Source: Jiangella anatolica
GTDB taxonomy: Bacteria > Actinomycetota > Actinomycetes > Jiangellales > Jiangellaceae
Direction of reading: 5' to 3'
NCBI RefSeq assembly: GCF_003236295.1
Contig: NZ_POTW01000032.1
Location: 1 to 61,065, forward strand
Length of the DNA: 61,065 nt
The notes beneath the pieces are model-generated. The model saw only the letters and a program-made list of their open reading frames with translations, did not search any database and was not told the DNA's origin. This document shows positions 31,933 to 39,969 of the stretch, in pieces (position 1 is the first letter of the stretch; each line of letters opens with the position of its first letter). The position numbers and the translations under genes are program-made.

Positions 31933-32864
31933 TCACCAACGACGCACATCGCCAGACGGTCGAGCTCCCCGGCCCCTGGACGCACCGGACCGTCGCCGCC
32001 AACGGGGCGCAGTTCCACGCGGCGGAGATGGGGCAGGGCCCGCTCGTCCTGCTCCTGCACGGGTTCCCCGAGTTCTGGTGGGCCTGGCGGCACCAGCTGC
32101 CCGCGATCGCCGCGGCCGGCTGGCGGGCCGTCGCGCTCGACCTGCGCGGCGCCGGCGGCAGCGACAAGACCCCGCGCGGCTACGACGCGTTCACCTTCGC
32201 CGCGGACATCACCAGCGCGATCCTGTCCCTCGGCGAGCGCCACGCGGTCCTCGTCGGGCATGGCTGGGGCGGCTACGGCGCGTGGACGGCGGCGGCCATG
32301 CGGCCCGCGCACGTCGACGCGCTCGCCGTCCTCTCGATGCCGCACCCGCTGGTGCTGCGCCGGCACCTGCTGAAAGGCCGGTTCCGGCACAGCGGCTCGC
32401 TGGCCTGGGTGCAGACGCCGATGGCGCCGGAGCGACGGCTCATCGCCAACGACGGCGCCCACGTCGAGACATTGCTGCGGCGCTGGTCGGCGCCGGGGTC
32501 GGCGTTCCCCGACGAGGAGGCGTCGCGGTATTACCGCGCGGCGATGCAGCTGTGGCCGGCGCCGCACTGCGCGCTGGAGTACCAGCGCTGGCTGGTCCGC
32601 TCGCTGTTCCGCGGCGACGGCCGCCGCTTCGCCAAGCGCGTCCAGGACCCGCTCACGATGCCGGTGCTCCAGATCCACGGCGCGCAGGACTCCAACATGG
32701 ACATCGAGCTGGCCGCGGCGTCGCGCGAGCTGGTAGCCGGCGAGTACCACTGGCGGTCGGTCGAGTCGGCCGGGCACTTCCCGCACGAGGAGGCGCCGGA
32801 CACCGTCACCGACGCGCTGCTGGACTGGCTGGTGAAGCAGCGGGCCCGGCACGACGAGCGGTAG
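31929..32864 (+). CDS. Alpha/beta hydrolase of the epoxide hydrolase family lacking the nucleophile
   Basis: A 311-residue alpha/beta-fold protein, positional counterpart of mycobacterial ephE next to marP. HGFPEFWW (residues 44-51) forms the oxyanion region, and IHGAQDSNMD and SAGHFPHEE hold the late acid and His. The nucleophile elbow reads VGHGWGG: residue 112 is Gly where epoxide hydrolases and haloalkane dehalogenases have Asp and esterases have Ser. As written, normal hydrolysis should fail, so the protein may be a pseudoenzyme or use different chemistry. GTG start overlapping the holin-like gene. A sequencing error is unlikely because the frame and flanking motif are intact. Confidence 0.85.
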   Translation: MITNDAHRQTVELPGPWTHRTVAANGAQFHAAEMGQGPLVLLLHGFPEFWWAWRHQLPAIAAAGWRAVALDLRGAGGSDKTPRGYDAFTFAADITSAILSLGERHAVLVGHGWGGYGAWTAAAMRPAHVDALAVLSMPHPLVLRRHLLKGRFRHSGSLAWVQTPMAPERRLIANDGAHVETLLRRWSAPGSAFPDEEASRYYRAAMQLWPAPHCALEYQRWLVRSLFRGDGRRFAKRVQDPLTMPVLQIHGAQDSNMDIELAAASRELVAGEYHWRSVESAGHFPHEEAPDTVTDALLDWLVKQRARHDER

Positions 32865-32916
32865 GATCGGCGGCGTTCGTGTTCCGTCGAGGAGATCCAC
32901 GAGGGAGTTGGGGTTG

Positions 32917-32946
32917 ATGTCGGCGCGCCAGGCCGTCGCGGCCTGA
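32917..32946 (+). CDS. Possible 9-codon leader ORF upstream of the GNAT gene
   Basis: ATG TCG GCG CGC CAG GCC GTC GCG GCC TGA encodes MSARQAVAA. It has GAGGGAG about 9 nt upstream of its start, a better ribosome site than the GNAT gene itself shows, and ends 45 nt before the GNAT ATG. It could be a translated upstream ORF controlling the next gene, or chance. Confidence 0.25.
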   Translation: MSARQAVAA

Positions 32947-32991
32947 CCTCAGCCTGCCCTCATTCACCCGACACGAACGGGACGTCTCTCT

Positions 32992-33501
32992 ATGCACTCG
33001 CACTGGATCACGCGCGCCGAGACCGGCGCCGACATCCCCGCCATCCGCGCGCTCACCATCGCGGCCTTCGACCGGCCGGACGAGTCCGACATCGTCGACG
33101 CGCTGCGCGCAGACCCGGCCTGGATCGACGGACTGTCGATCGTCGCGGCGGAGCCCGACGGCGCCGTCGCCGGGCACGCGCTGCTGACCCGCTGCCACAT
33201 CGGCGACACCCCGGCGCTGTGCCTCGGGCCGTGCTCGGTCCTGCCCAGCAGGCAGAGGTCAGGCGCCGGCTCGGCCTCCATCCGGGCCGCGCTGCGGGCC
33301 GCCGCCGACCTGGGTGAGCAGTTCGTCACCGTCCTCGGGCACCCGGAGTACTACCCGCGGTTCGGCTTCGGCCGTGCCTCGGAGTTCGGCATCAAGGCCG
33401 GCTTCGAGGTTCCGGACGAGGCGCTGATGGCGCTCACGCTGGACGAGCGGCACCCGCTGCCGTCCGGCACGATCCGCTACGCCGCGCCGTTCGGCGTGTA
33501 G
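32992..33501 (+). CDS. GNAT family N-acetyltransferase (YhbS-like)
   Basis: A 169-residue acetyltransferase. The acetyl-CoA loop is QRSGAGSASIRAALRAA (Q/RxxGxG/A type, though SRQRSG replaces the commoner RRQGIG), preceded by LCLGPCSVLPS. The later VTVLGHPEYYPRFGFGRASEFGI is typical of the YhbS/COG3153 group. The substrate is unknown; related proteins acetylate small amines or proteins. No strong ribosome site is visible at ATG 32992, and a short leader ORF precedes it. It converges on marP with a 25-bp gap holding a small hairpin. Confidence 0.88.
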   Translation: MHSHWITRAETGADIPAIRALTIAAFDRPDESDIVDALRADPAWIDGLSIVAAEPDGAVAGHALLTRCHIGDTPALCLGPCSVLPSRQRSGAGSASIRAALRAAADLGEQFVTVLGHPEYYPRFGFGRASEFGIKAGFEVPDEALMALTLDERHPLPSGTIRYAAPFGV

Positions 33502-33506
33502 CGACG

Positions 33507-33522
33507 ACCCGCGGCGGCGGGT
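33507..33522. terminator. Small hairpin between GNAT gene and marP
   Basis: ACCCGC-GGCG-GCGGGT, a 6-bp perfect stem in the 25-bp gap between two convergent genes. Weak on its own, but well placed to end both transcripts. Confidence 0.4.
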
Positions 33523-33526
33523 GCGG

Positions 33527-34720
33527 TCAGGTGCACGAGCCGGTCGACACCGGCTCGGTCGCCTCGGCGGCGCCCGCCGCCAGGTCGGTGAACTCGCTCG
33601 GCGCCAGCGCGTAGCCGGTGTCGGGGTCGGTCAGCGACGCGGCGAAGACGACACCGAGCACGACGCCGTCGGGCGAGATCAGCGGACCGCCGGAGTTGCC
33701 CGGCTGGATGCTGCCGCGCAGCGAGACGACGTCGCGGGTGATGGTGTTCTCGTCGTAGATGTCGTGGCCGATGAGCTGGTGCACGTCGCGGACGCGCACC
33801 TCCTCGCTGCGCAGCGGGCCGTTGTTCGGGTAGCCGATGACGGCGGCCTCGTCGCCGTTGGCGGGATCCTCGGCGACGATGGAGAGTTCCTCCAGCGGCA
33901 GCCCGGGGACGGCGAGCACGGCGAGGTCGGTCTCGGGGTCGAACGCGACCACCTCGGCGGCCAGCGGGTCGCCGTCGGGGAAGGTGACGACCGGCTCGCG
34001 CACGCCGGCCACGACGTGCGCGTTGGTGAGCACCCGCTCTCCGGCGACGACGAAGCCGCTGCCGGTGATGACCCGCTCGCAGGCGTCGGCGCGGCCGGTG
34101 ATCTGCACGACGCTCTGCGCGGCCGTCCGCACCTCGGGGTCGCGGCGCAGCAGGCTGCCGGGCGGGCCGACGTCGACGATCGGCTCCGACGCCCAGGGCA
34201 CGACGACCTGCGGGAAGCCGCCGGCCGCGACGACGTCCTCGAACGCGTCGCGCAGGCTGTCCGGCGAGATCGGCACGACGTCGTCGACGAGGTGCAGCAG
34301 CCGCGACTCGCGCACGCCGGGCGACGCGTACGGCACGGCCGCCGTCGAGATCGCCAGCCCGACCGCCCACGCCCCCAGCAGCAACCCCGCCACGCCCAGG
34401 ATGGCGCCGCCGGCAGCGTCGAACTTCTTCGCCGGCTGCGACGACACCTTCGAGCGCACCCAGCCGCCGGCCCAGGCCAGGACACCCTGCCCGATCGACG
34501 CGACGCCCAGCACCAGCAGGACGGCCAGCACGGACACGCCGAGGCCGGGGTCGAAGCTGCCCAGCACCAGCGGCACCAGCAGCAGCCCGGCGACCGCGCC
34601 GCCGACGAACCCGACGAAGGACAGCAGCCCGACGACGAAACCGTGGGTCCAGCCGGTGTAGCCGACGACGACGGCCAGGATGATGATGATGAGGTCGACG
34701 GCGTTCAAGCCCAGCGTCAC
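33527..34720 (-). CDS. marP: MarP-type membrane serine protease (CvpA-like N-terminus)
   Basis: A 397-residue protease. Four membrane segments in the first 130 residues form a CvpA/colicin-V-production-like domain, and a chymotrypsin-like periplasmic domain follows with His235 (TNAHVV), Asp265 (ETDLAVL) and Ser343 (GNSGGPL). Cys214 and Cys396 are placed as the regulatory disulfide of Mycobacterium tuberculosis MarP (Rv3671c; catalytic His235/Ser343, Cys214-Cys395). That protein maintains cytoplasmic pH in acid by processing a peptidoglycan hydrolase, and the same role is inferred. GTG start overlapping the upstream NUDIX gene by 4 bp, so nth, NUDIX and marP form one operon. Confidence 0.95.
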   Translation of the reverse strand: MTLGLNAVDLIIIILAVVVGYTGWTHGFVVGLLSFVGFVGGAVAGLLLVPLVLGSFDPGLGVSVLAVLLVLGVASIGQGVLAWAGGWVRSKVSSQPAKKFDAAGGAILGVAGLLLGAWAVGLAISTAAVPYASPGVRESRLLHLVDDVVPISPDSLRDAFEDVVAAGGFPQVVVPWASEPIVDVGPPGSLLRRDPEVRTAAQSVVQITGRADACERVITGSGFVVAGERVLTNAHVVAGVREPVVTFPDGDPLAAEVVAFDPETDLAVLAVPGLPLEELSIVAEDPANGDEAAVIGYPNNGPLRSEEVRVRDVHQLIGHDIYDENTITRDVVSLRGSIQPGNSGGPLISPDGVVLGVVFAASLTDPDTGYALAPSEFTDLAAGAAEATEPVSTGSCT

Positions 34721-35388
34721 GACCCACCTCGACCTTCACGACTCAGGCCCGCCCCCGTTGGCATCGGCTCGACCAGAGTACGATCCCACGGCTCGGTGAT
34801 CCCGGCCGCATCGAACAGGGTGGACAGGATGCCCGCGGTGAAGCCCCAGACGAGCATCCCGCCGGCCCGGAAGGCCGGCCCGACGTGCCCCGACGGGTAG
34901 CGCAGCTGCAGCCGGTGGGCCGGGTCGAGCAGCTCGCTCAGCGGCACCCGCTGCACCGAGGCGACCTCGACGGGATCGCCGACGCGCACCTCACACGGCT
35001 CGCGCCACCAGGCCAGCACCGGCGTGACGGAGTAGTTGGAGACCGGGATCCACAGCGGTGGCAGCGCCGCGACGACCTCGACGCCGGCCGGGTCGACGCC
35101 GGTCTCCTCGGCGCACTCGCGCAGCGCCGTCCCGACCGGGCCGCCGTCGCCGGGTTCCGCGCCGCCACCCGGGAAGGCCGGCTGGCCGGCGTGGCTGCGC
35201 AGGCCGGCGGCCCGCTCGATCAGCAGCACGTCGGGCTCGCCGGCGGTCTCGCCGAACAGCATCAGCACCGCCGACTCGCGCGCGGTGTCGTCGGGCGGCG
35301 CCCACTCGTCGGCCCGGCCGGCCCACGCCCCGGTCGCGGCGTCGGCGATGCGCCGCAGCCACGCGGGTGGGGCGTCGGCGATCGTCAT
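34717..35388 (-). CDS. NUDIX hydrolase, CoA pyrophosphatase-like
   Basis: A 223-residue NUDIX protein of the CoA-pyrophosphatase (NUDT7/YeaB) type. The UPF0035 signature [21 protein letters not shown] precedes the NUDIX box ([23 protein letters not shown], summarised by its G, R-E and E-E residues). It should hydrolyse CoA or acyl-CoA to phosphopantetheine and 3',5'-ADP. Start at ATG 35388, overlapping the nth stop. In mycobacteria a thioredoxin-like gene (Rv3673c) lies between NUDIX and nth; it is missing here, and the two genes overlap directly. Confidence 0.92.
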   Translation of the reverse strand: MTIADAPPAWLRRIADAATGAWAGRADEWAPPDDTARESAVLMLFGETAGEPDVLLIERAAGLRSHAGQPAFPGGGAEPGDGGPVGTALRECAEETGVDPAGVEVVAALPPLWIPVSNYSVTPVLAWWREPCEVRVGDPVEVASVQRVPLSELLDPAHRLQLRYPSGHVGPAFRAGGMLVWGFTAGILSTLFDAAGITEPWDRTLVEPMPTGAGLSREGRGGS

Positions 35389-36089
35389 GCCCGCGGCCCC
35401 GTGCGGACCAGCTTCGCGGCCACCTTCGGATCGGTCGGGCCCTCGCCGTAGGACGGGCACAGCCGCGCGAGCGGGCAGGCGCCGCAGGCCGGCCTGCGGG
35501 CATGGCAGCGGCGGCGGCCGTGCCAGATGACCCGGTGCGACAGCATCGTCCACTCGCTCTTCGGGAACAGCGCGCCGATCTCGGCCTCGACCTTGTCCGC
35601 GTCGGTCTCGGTGGTCCAGCCGAACCGGCGCACCAGCCGCCCGAAGTGGGTGTCGACGGTGATGCCGGGCACGCCGAACGCGTTGCCGAGCACGACGTTC
35701 GCCGTCTTGCGGCCGACGCCGGGCAGCGTCACCAGGTCCTTCAGCCGGCCCGGCACCTGGCCGCCGAACCGCTCGACCAGCGCCTGCGACAGCCCGAGGA
35801 TCGACTGCGTCTTGGCCCGGAAGAACCCGGTCGGCTGGATGATCTTCTCGACGTCCTCGCGCTCCGCGGCCGCGAGCGCGACGGCGTCGGGGTAGCGGGC
35901 GAACAGCGTCGGCGTCACGCCGTTGACCCGCACGTCGGTGGTCTGCGCGGACAGCACGGTCGCGATCAGCAACTCGAACGGCGAGGTGAAGTCGAGCTCG
36001 CAGTGCGCGTCGGGATACAGCGCGTCCAGCTCACGGTTGATCTTGCGGGCTCTGCGGGTGAGGGCGAGCTTGGACTCGGTTGCGGCCAT
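35385..36089 (-). CDS. nth: Endonuclease III (DNA glycosylase/AP lyase)
   Basis: A 234-residue base-excision repair enzyme removing oxidised pyrimidines. The helix-hairpin-helix [13 protein letters not shown] contains the catalytic Lys, [14 protein letters not shown] the catalytic Asp, and the iron-sulfur ligands are in [17 protein letters not shown] (Cys-x6/7-Cys-x2-Cys-x5-Cys spacing). [13 protein letters not shown] is the usual N-terminal landmark. ATG 36089 ([10 protein letters not shown]) is preferred by analogy; a GTG at 36098 is also in frame. First gene of the nth-NUDIX-marP operon and divergent from crp across 178 bp, an arrangement conserved with mycobacteria. Confidence 0.96.
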   Translation of the reverse strand: MAATESKLALTRRARKINRELDALYPDAHCELDFTSPFELLIATVLSAQTTDVRVNGVTPTLFARYPDAVALAAAEREDVEKIIQPTGFFRAKTQSILGLSQALVERFGGQVPGRLKDLVTLPGVGRKTANVVLGNAFGVPGITVDTHFGRLVRRFGWTTETDADKVEAEIGALFPKSEWTMLSHRVIWHGRRRCHARRPACGACPLARLCPSYGEGPTDPKVAAKLVRTGPRA

Positions 36090-36207
36090 CGACACCACTT
36101 CACTCTACGTTCCCTGGCTGACAGTCCCGCGTTTTGCGCTGCGAATCAGAGGTGTGGGGGCGAATGGTCCGCCATGATGGCCCCCAGGCACAATAGGTTG
36201 CGGCCGA

Positions 36208-36223
36208 CGTGACACGAAACACG
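36208..36223 (+). promoter_or_regulatory. CRP-like binding site upstream of crp
   Basis: CGTGACACGAAACACG fits the actinobacterial CRP/GlxR core GTG-N8-CAC with matching outer C and G. It lies about 52 bp upstream of the crp start and between crp and nth, consistent with autoregulation. Weaker than the site at 23110 in its inner bases. Match by eye. Confidence 0.5.
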
Positions 36224-36267
36224 AGACCGTTGACCGCACGTGGCTCGACGGCAAGGAGGATCTGGCT

Positions 36268-36945
36268 GTGGTTGACGACGCTCTACGGAGCGCACTTCTG
36301 TTCCGCGAACTCGACGACGAGGCGGCCGGCGCGCTGCGCGCGTCGATGACCGAGGTGCACCTGAGCCGCGGCGAGACCCTCTTCCGCGAGGGCGACGAGG
36401 GCGACCGTGTCTACGTCGTCACCGAGGGCAAGATCAAGCTCGGCCGCACCGCACCCGACGGCCGCGAGAACCTGCTGGCGCTGCTCGGCCCCGGGCAGAT
36501 GTTCGGCGAGCTGTCGCTGTTCGACCCGGGCCCGCGCTCGGCCACGGCCACCGCCGTCACCGACACGACGCTGTGGAGCCTCAGCCACGCCGACCTCACG
36601 CCCTGGCTGACCGGGCGGCCCGAGGTCGCCCGCGGGCTGCTGCTGCAGCTGGCGTCGCGGCTGCGCCGATCCAACGACATCCAGACCGACCTCGTCTTCT
36701 CCGACGTGCCCGGCCGGGTGGCCAAGCAGCTGCTGGACCTGTCGACGCGGTTCGGCGTGCCGTCCGAGGAGGGCATGCGCGTCGTCCACGACCTCACCCA
36801 GGAGGAGCTGGCCCAGCTGGTCGGCGCGTCCCGCGAGACGGTGAACAAGGCGCTGGCCGACTTCGTGTCCCGCGGCTGGCTGCGGCTGGAGCAGCGCTCC
36901 GTCGTCGTCCTCGACGTCGACCGCCTCCGCCGCCGCGCTCGCTGA
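36268..36945 (+). CDS. crp: CRP/FNR family cAMP-dependent transcriptional regulator
   Basis: A 225-residue regulator. The cyclic-nucleotide domain has FREGDEGDRVYVVTEGKI and the phosphate-binding cassette FGELSLFDPGPRSATATA, where Glu and Arg contact cAMP. The C-terminal winged helix carries LTQEELAQLVGASRETVNKAL. It is the counterpart of Mycobacterium tuberculosis Rv3676 and corynebacterial GlxR, global regulators of carbon use. GTG start with AAGGAGG about 9 nt upstream. The CRP-like boxes at 23110 and 36208 are likely targets, linking it to acetate uptake and its own expression. Confidence 0.96.
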   Translation: MVDDALRSALLFRELDDEAAGALRASMTEVHLSRGETLFREGDEGDRVYVVTEGKIKLGRTAPDGRENLLALLGPGQMFGELSLFDPGPRSATATAVTDTTLWSLSHADLTPWLTGRPEVARGLLLQLASRLRRSNDIQTDLVFSDVPGRVAKQLLDLSTRFGVPSEEGMRVVHDLTQEELAQLVGASRETVNKALADFVSRGWLRLEQRSVVVLDVDRLRRRAR

Positions 36946-37028
36946 CGCCGTCGCGGGCGCGGTGCCGATGAGTTCCGGCGGCGCCGCGTATCTGTCCTTC
37001 TGAGAGCACCACCGGACCAGGAGGACCC

Positions 37029-37370
37029 ATGACGCCACCCGTCGACGTCGCGCTCGCCTTCATCGAGGCGTTCGCCCGCCGCGATCTGGACCTCGCCGCG
37101 ACCTTCGTGGCCGACGACGTCACGTTCGAGAGCCCGCGCGTTTCGCTGTCGGGCGCGCCGGCCTATCTGGCGGCCGTGGGCGAGTTCGCCCAGCTCGTCG
37201 ACGGTGTCCAGGTGATCGCCGCCGTGGGCGACGCCACGCAGGCTCTGGTCATGTACGACATGGCCACCGAGCCGTTCGGGACGATTCGCGCGGCCGACCG
37301 GTATGTCGTCGCCGGCGGCCGCATCACGGCGAACCAGCTCGTCTTCGACACCTCACGGCTGCACACCTGA
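37029..37370 (+). CDS. NTF2-like (SnoaL) protein
   Basis: A 113-residue cone-shaped NTF2/SnoaL-fold protein: VALAFIEAFARRDLDLAATFVADDVTFESP gives the first helix and strand (length shown only as landmark positions 6-35), and the rest is the curved sheet ending DRYVVAGGRITANQLVFD. Such proteins act as small isomerases, hydrolases or ligand binders; no catalytic pair can be assigned. ATG with AGGAGG 4 nt upstream. It stops 2 bp before the end of the convergent MBL gene. Confidence 0.8.
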   Translation: MTPPVDVALAFIEAFARRDLDLAATFVADDVTFESPRVSLSGAPAYLAAVGEFAQLVDGVQVIAAVGDATQALVMYDMATEPFGTIRAADRYVVAGGRITANQLVFDTSRLHT

Positions 37371-37372
37371 TT

Positions 37373-38140
37373 TCAGCCCACCGCACGGACGTAGGCCAGG
37401 GTCGCGGCGACGGTGCGCTCGGCGGCCGGCCAGAGTGCGCGGTCGACGTCGGCGTAGACGATCTCGACGATGTCGCGGGCGGTCCGCGCCCCGCCGTCGA
37501 GGGCCGCCTCCACCTGCTCGATCCGCTGCCGCCGGTGCGCGACGTACTCGTCGATGACGGCGGTCGCGTGCGCTCGCAGCGGGCCGTGGCCGGGCGCCAG
37601 CACCGCGCCCGGCGGAACGGCGGTGCGCAGCAGGTCCAACGACGCCAGGTACGCGCCGAGGTCGCCGTCGGGGTAGGCGACGATCGTCGTGCCGCGGCCG
37701 AGCACGGTGTCGCCGCTGAACAGCAGCACCGACGCGCCGTCGTCGGCGACGAAGGAGACCGAGTCGGCGGTGTGGCCGGGGGTGTCCAGGACCAGCAGGC
37801 CGAGGTCGTCCAGCCGCTCGCCGTGCGCCGGCAGCTCCGCGTCGGCACCGCTGGCGGCCGGGTCGCGGGCCAGCACCGGCGCGCCGCCGGTCAGCTCCCG
37901 GAACAGGTCGATGCCGCCGCAGTGGTCCTCGTGGTGGTGCGTGATCAGCGCCGCCGACACCGAGCCGAGCGACAGGACGGCGCCGAGGTGCTCCTCCAGC
38001 CACGGGCCGGGGTCGATGACGACCGTCCCGTCGCCGGTCGTCAGCACGTAGGTGTTGGTGCCGTCCAGCGTCATCGGGCCGGGGTTGTCGGCGCGGACCA
38101 GCCGGCACCACTCCGGCAGGACGGGTGTCGCCTCGCTCAC
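37373..38140 (-). CDS. Metallo-beta-lactamase fold hydrolase
   Basis: A 255-residue MBL-fold protein from GTG 38140. The metal-binding motif is THHHEDHCGG, further ligands are in TPGHTADS (His) and FSGDTVLG (Asp), and a late His in APGHGP. NPGPMTLDGTNTYVL at the start is typical of the group corresponding to mycobacterial Rv3677c, related to LACTB2-like ribonucleases and glyoxalase II-type thioesterases. The actual substrate is unknown. The stop of the upstream NUDIX gene overlaps its start, placing it last in a four-gene operon with DUF4177, RidA and NUDIX. Confidence 0.92.
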   Translation of the reverse strand: MSEATPVLPEWCRLVRADNPGPMTLDGTNTYVLTTGDGTVVIDPGPWLEEHLGAVLSLGSVSAALITHHHEDHCGGIDLFRELTGGAPVLARDPAASGADAELPAHGERLDDLGLLVLDTPGHTADSVSFVADDGASVLLFSGDTVLGRGTTIVAYPDGDLGAYLASLDLLRTAVPPGAVLAPGHGPLRAHATAVIDEYVAHRRQRIEQVEAALDGGARTARDIVEIVYADVDRALWPAAERTVAATLAYVRAVG

Positions 38141-38808
38141 GGCTGTTCTCCCAGGTCGTCGCCGGGGTAGTCCGGGTCGTCGGGCAGCAGGCTCCACACC
38201 TGCGCGCCGTCGTCGAGCCAGCCGGGCAGGACGGTCTCGATCCGGCGGCCGTCGCCCGCGGCCAGCGCGTCCGCCACCGTCGCGAACGCCGTCAGCGACG
38301 TCAGCAGCACCGCCGTCGGCGGCAGCATGACCCACTCGCCCGCGTCGGCCCGGGCCAGCGCGTCCGCCGGCCGCACCCACCCCACCCGCGACGCCTCGCC
38401 GGAGATGTCGGCCGTCTCCTGGCCGCCGGGCAACGCCGCCAGGTAGAACCACGTGTCGAACCGGCGCTCCTCGAACCGCGGCGTGATCCAGTGCGCCCAC
38501 CGCACCAGGTCGCCGGGGGCCAGCACGACGCCGGTCTCCTCGCGCGTCTCCCGGACGGCGGCGCGCACGAACGCCGCCTCCGGATCGTCGCCGTCGGCCG
38601 GGTCGACCTTCCCACCGGGGAACGCCAGCATGCCGCCGAACGCCATGGCGGTGTGCCGGACGTGCACGTACACCTCGACGCCTTCGTCGCCGTCGCGCAG
38701 CAGCCCGACCGTCGACGCGGGCCGTGGCGGCGCGATCGGCAGGCCGCCGGCGGCGAACGCCCGGGCCCGCTCAGCGATCGGAGCGGGCAGCGCGCGCCGT
38801 GCGTTCAC
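38137..38808 (-). CDS. NUDIX hydrolase (NUDT19/RppH-like)
   Basis: A 223-residue NUDIX protein. The box begins GGKVDPADGDDPEAAF and continues to RETREETGVVL, so the spacing before RE is longer than the canonical 23-residue box, as in NUDT19-like CoA diphosphatases. Upstream, VYVHVRHTAMAFGGMLAFPGG is characteristic. A nucleotide-linked diphosphate, possibly CoA, is the likely substrate. GTG start, and 4-bp overlap with the MBL gene. The gap to ridA is 4 bp. Confidence 0.9.
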   Translation of the reverse strand: MNARRALPAPIAERARAFAAGGLPIAPPRPASTVGLLRDGDEGVEVYVHVRHTAMAFGGMLAFPGGKVDPADGDDPEAAFVRAAVRETREETGVVLAPGDLVRWAHWITPRFEERRFDTWFYLAALPGGQETADISGEASRVGWVRPADALARADAGEWVMLPPTAVLLTSLTAFATVADALAAGDGRRIETVLPGWLDDGAQVWSLLPDDPDYPGDDLGEQP

Positions 38809-38812
38809 CGCG

Positions 38813-39277
38813 TCAGCCGACCTCGACGATCATCTCGACCTCGACCGGCGCGTCCAGCGGCAGCACCGTCAGCCCGACGGCGCTGCGCGCGTGCTGGCCG
38901 AGGTCGCCGAAGACCTTGCCGAGCAGGTCGCTGGCGCCGTTGACCACCTGCGGCTGGCCGGTGAAGTCCGGCGTCGACGCGACGAAGCCGAGCACCTTCA
39001 CCACGCGAGTGACGGCGGACAGGTCGCCGACCTCGGCGCGGACCGCGGCCAGCGCGTTCAGCGCGCATTGCTGGGCGCACTCGTAGGCCTGCTCCGGCGT
39101 GACCTCGGCGCCGACCTTGCCCTTGTGGATGAGTTCGCCGTCGCGCATCGGCACCTGGCCGGACGTGTAGACGAACGAGCCGCTGCGCACGGCCGGCACG
39201 TAGGCCGCGACCGGCTTGACGACGTCGGGCAGGCTCAGTCCGAGTGCGGCCAGCCGTTCCTCCGGCGTGCCAGTCAT
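38813..39277 (-). CDS. RidA family protein (reactive enamine/imine deaminase-like)
   Basis: A 154-residue YjgF/YER057c/UK114-family protein. GSFVYTSGQVPMRDGELI and the C-terminal RSAVGLTVLPLDAPVEVEMIVEV give the trimer-interface strands; the Arg of active RidA is in the HARSAVG stretch, and the late Glu lies in VEVEMI. Mature RidA proteins hydrolyse 2-aminoacrylate formed by PLP dehydratases. A dehydratase-like gene occurs at 11484, but no direct link is shown. It is the counterpart of Rv3678c. The start overlaps the DUF4177 stop (ATGA). Confidence 0.92.
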   Translation of the reverse strand: MTGTPEERLAALGLSLPDVVKPVAAYVPAVRSGSFVYTSGQVPMRDGELIHKGKVGAEVTPEQAYECAQQCALNALAAVRAEVGDLSAVTRVVKVLGFVASTPDFTGQPQVVNGASDLLGKVFGDLGQHARSAVGLTVLPLDAPVEVEMIVEVG

Positions 39278-39432
39278 GCCTGCTTCTCCCGCTTGAAGTA
39301 AGCCACCACGTTCTCGGGGTTCATGCCGGGGACGATCTGGACCAGCTCCCAGCCGTCCTCGCCCCAGTTGTCCAGGATCTGCTTCGTCGCGTGCACCAGC
39401 ACGGGTGCCGTCGCGTACTCCCACTTGGCCAT
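39274..39432 (-). CDS. DUF4177-like 52-residue protein
   Basis: A very short gene that starts MAKWEYATAPVLVHATKQIL and continues DNWGEDGWELVQIVPGM up to VVAYFKREKQA. The pattern KWEYxxxPV..GxDGWELVxxxP...YFKR is that of DUF4177-type proteins, encoded between ridA and the ArsA ATPases in many actinobacteria. Its function is unknown. The stop overlaps the ridA start (ATGA), and the frame, overlap and conserved pattern make it a real gene despite its size. It sits 24 bp downstream of the Lrp gene stop on the same strand. Confidence 0.85.
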   Translation of the reverse strand: MAKWEYATAPVLVHATKQILDNWGEDGWELVQIVPGMNPENVVAYFKREKQA

Positions 39433-39456
39433 GGGCGCGAGCCTACTGGTCGGCCC

Positions 39457-39969
39457 TCACGCCCAGCGCGAGCCCTGGCCCACGTGCTCGTCGAAGACCA
39501 GCCAGGTGCGGGTGCTCAGCACTCCGGCGACGTCCTGGATGTGCTCGAGGACGACGTGGCGCAGCTCGCTGTTGTTCGGCGCGCGCACCAGCGCGAGCAC
39601 GTCGAAGTCGCCGCCGACCAGCGCGAAGTGCTCGACGTAGGGCAGCGACTCCAGCGCGGCGGCCACCTCGCGCCAGGCGTTCTGCTGGATCGACAGCATC
39701 ACGTAGGCGCTCGTCGACAGACCCGCACGCTCCGGGTTCACCTGCGCGGCGAAGCCGGTGATGACGCCGTCGGCGAGCAGCCGGTCGACGCGGGCGTAGG
39801 CGTTGGCGCGGGAGACGTGCACACGTTCGGCGAGCTGGCGGATCGACAGCCGGCCCTGCTCGACCAGCTCGGCCAGGATGCGCCGATCGACGTCGTCGAG
39901 GTCGCGCGCAGACGAACGGCCGGTCTTCCAGGTGTGACCGCCATCACTCTGAGACGTCTGGTCGCTCAT
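39457..39969 (-). CDS. Lrp/AsnC family transcriptional regulator (BkdR-like)
   Basis: A 170-residue feast/famine regulator. The helix-turn-helix spans LDDVDRRILAELVEQGRLSIRQLAERVHVSRANAYARV (landmarks at about residues 23-60), and the RAM effector domain follows with VMLSIQQNAWREVA and FALVGGDFDVLALV. It is divergent from the branched-chain dehydrogenase operon, the standard position of BkdR, and probably controls it in response to branched-chain amino acids. The 114-bp gap contains an AT-richer patch with CGATTCTGGCCGATTGTAGA that may hold binding sites. Confidence 0.92.
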   Translation of the reverse strand: MSDQTSQSDGGHTWKTGRSSARDLDDVDRRILAELVEQGRLSIRQLAERVHVSRANAYARVDRLLADGVITGFAAQVNPERAGLSTSAYVMLSIQQNAWREVAAALESLPYVEHFALVGGDFDVLALVRAPNNSELRHVVLEHIQDVAGVLSTRTWLVFDEHVGQGSRWA

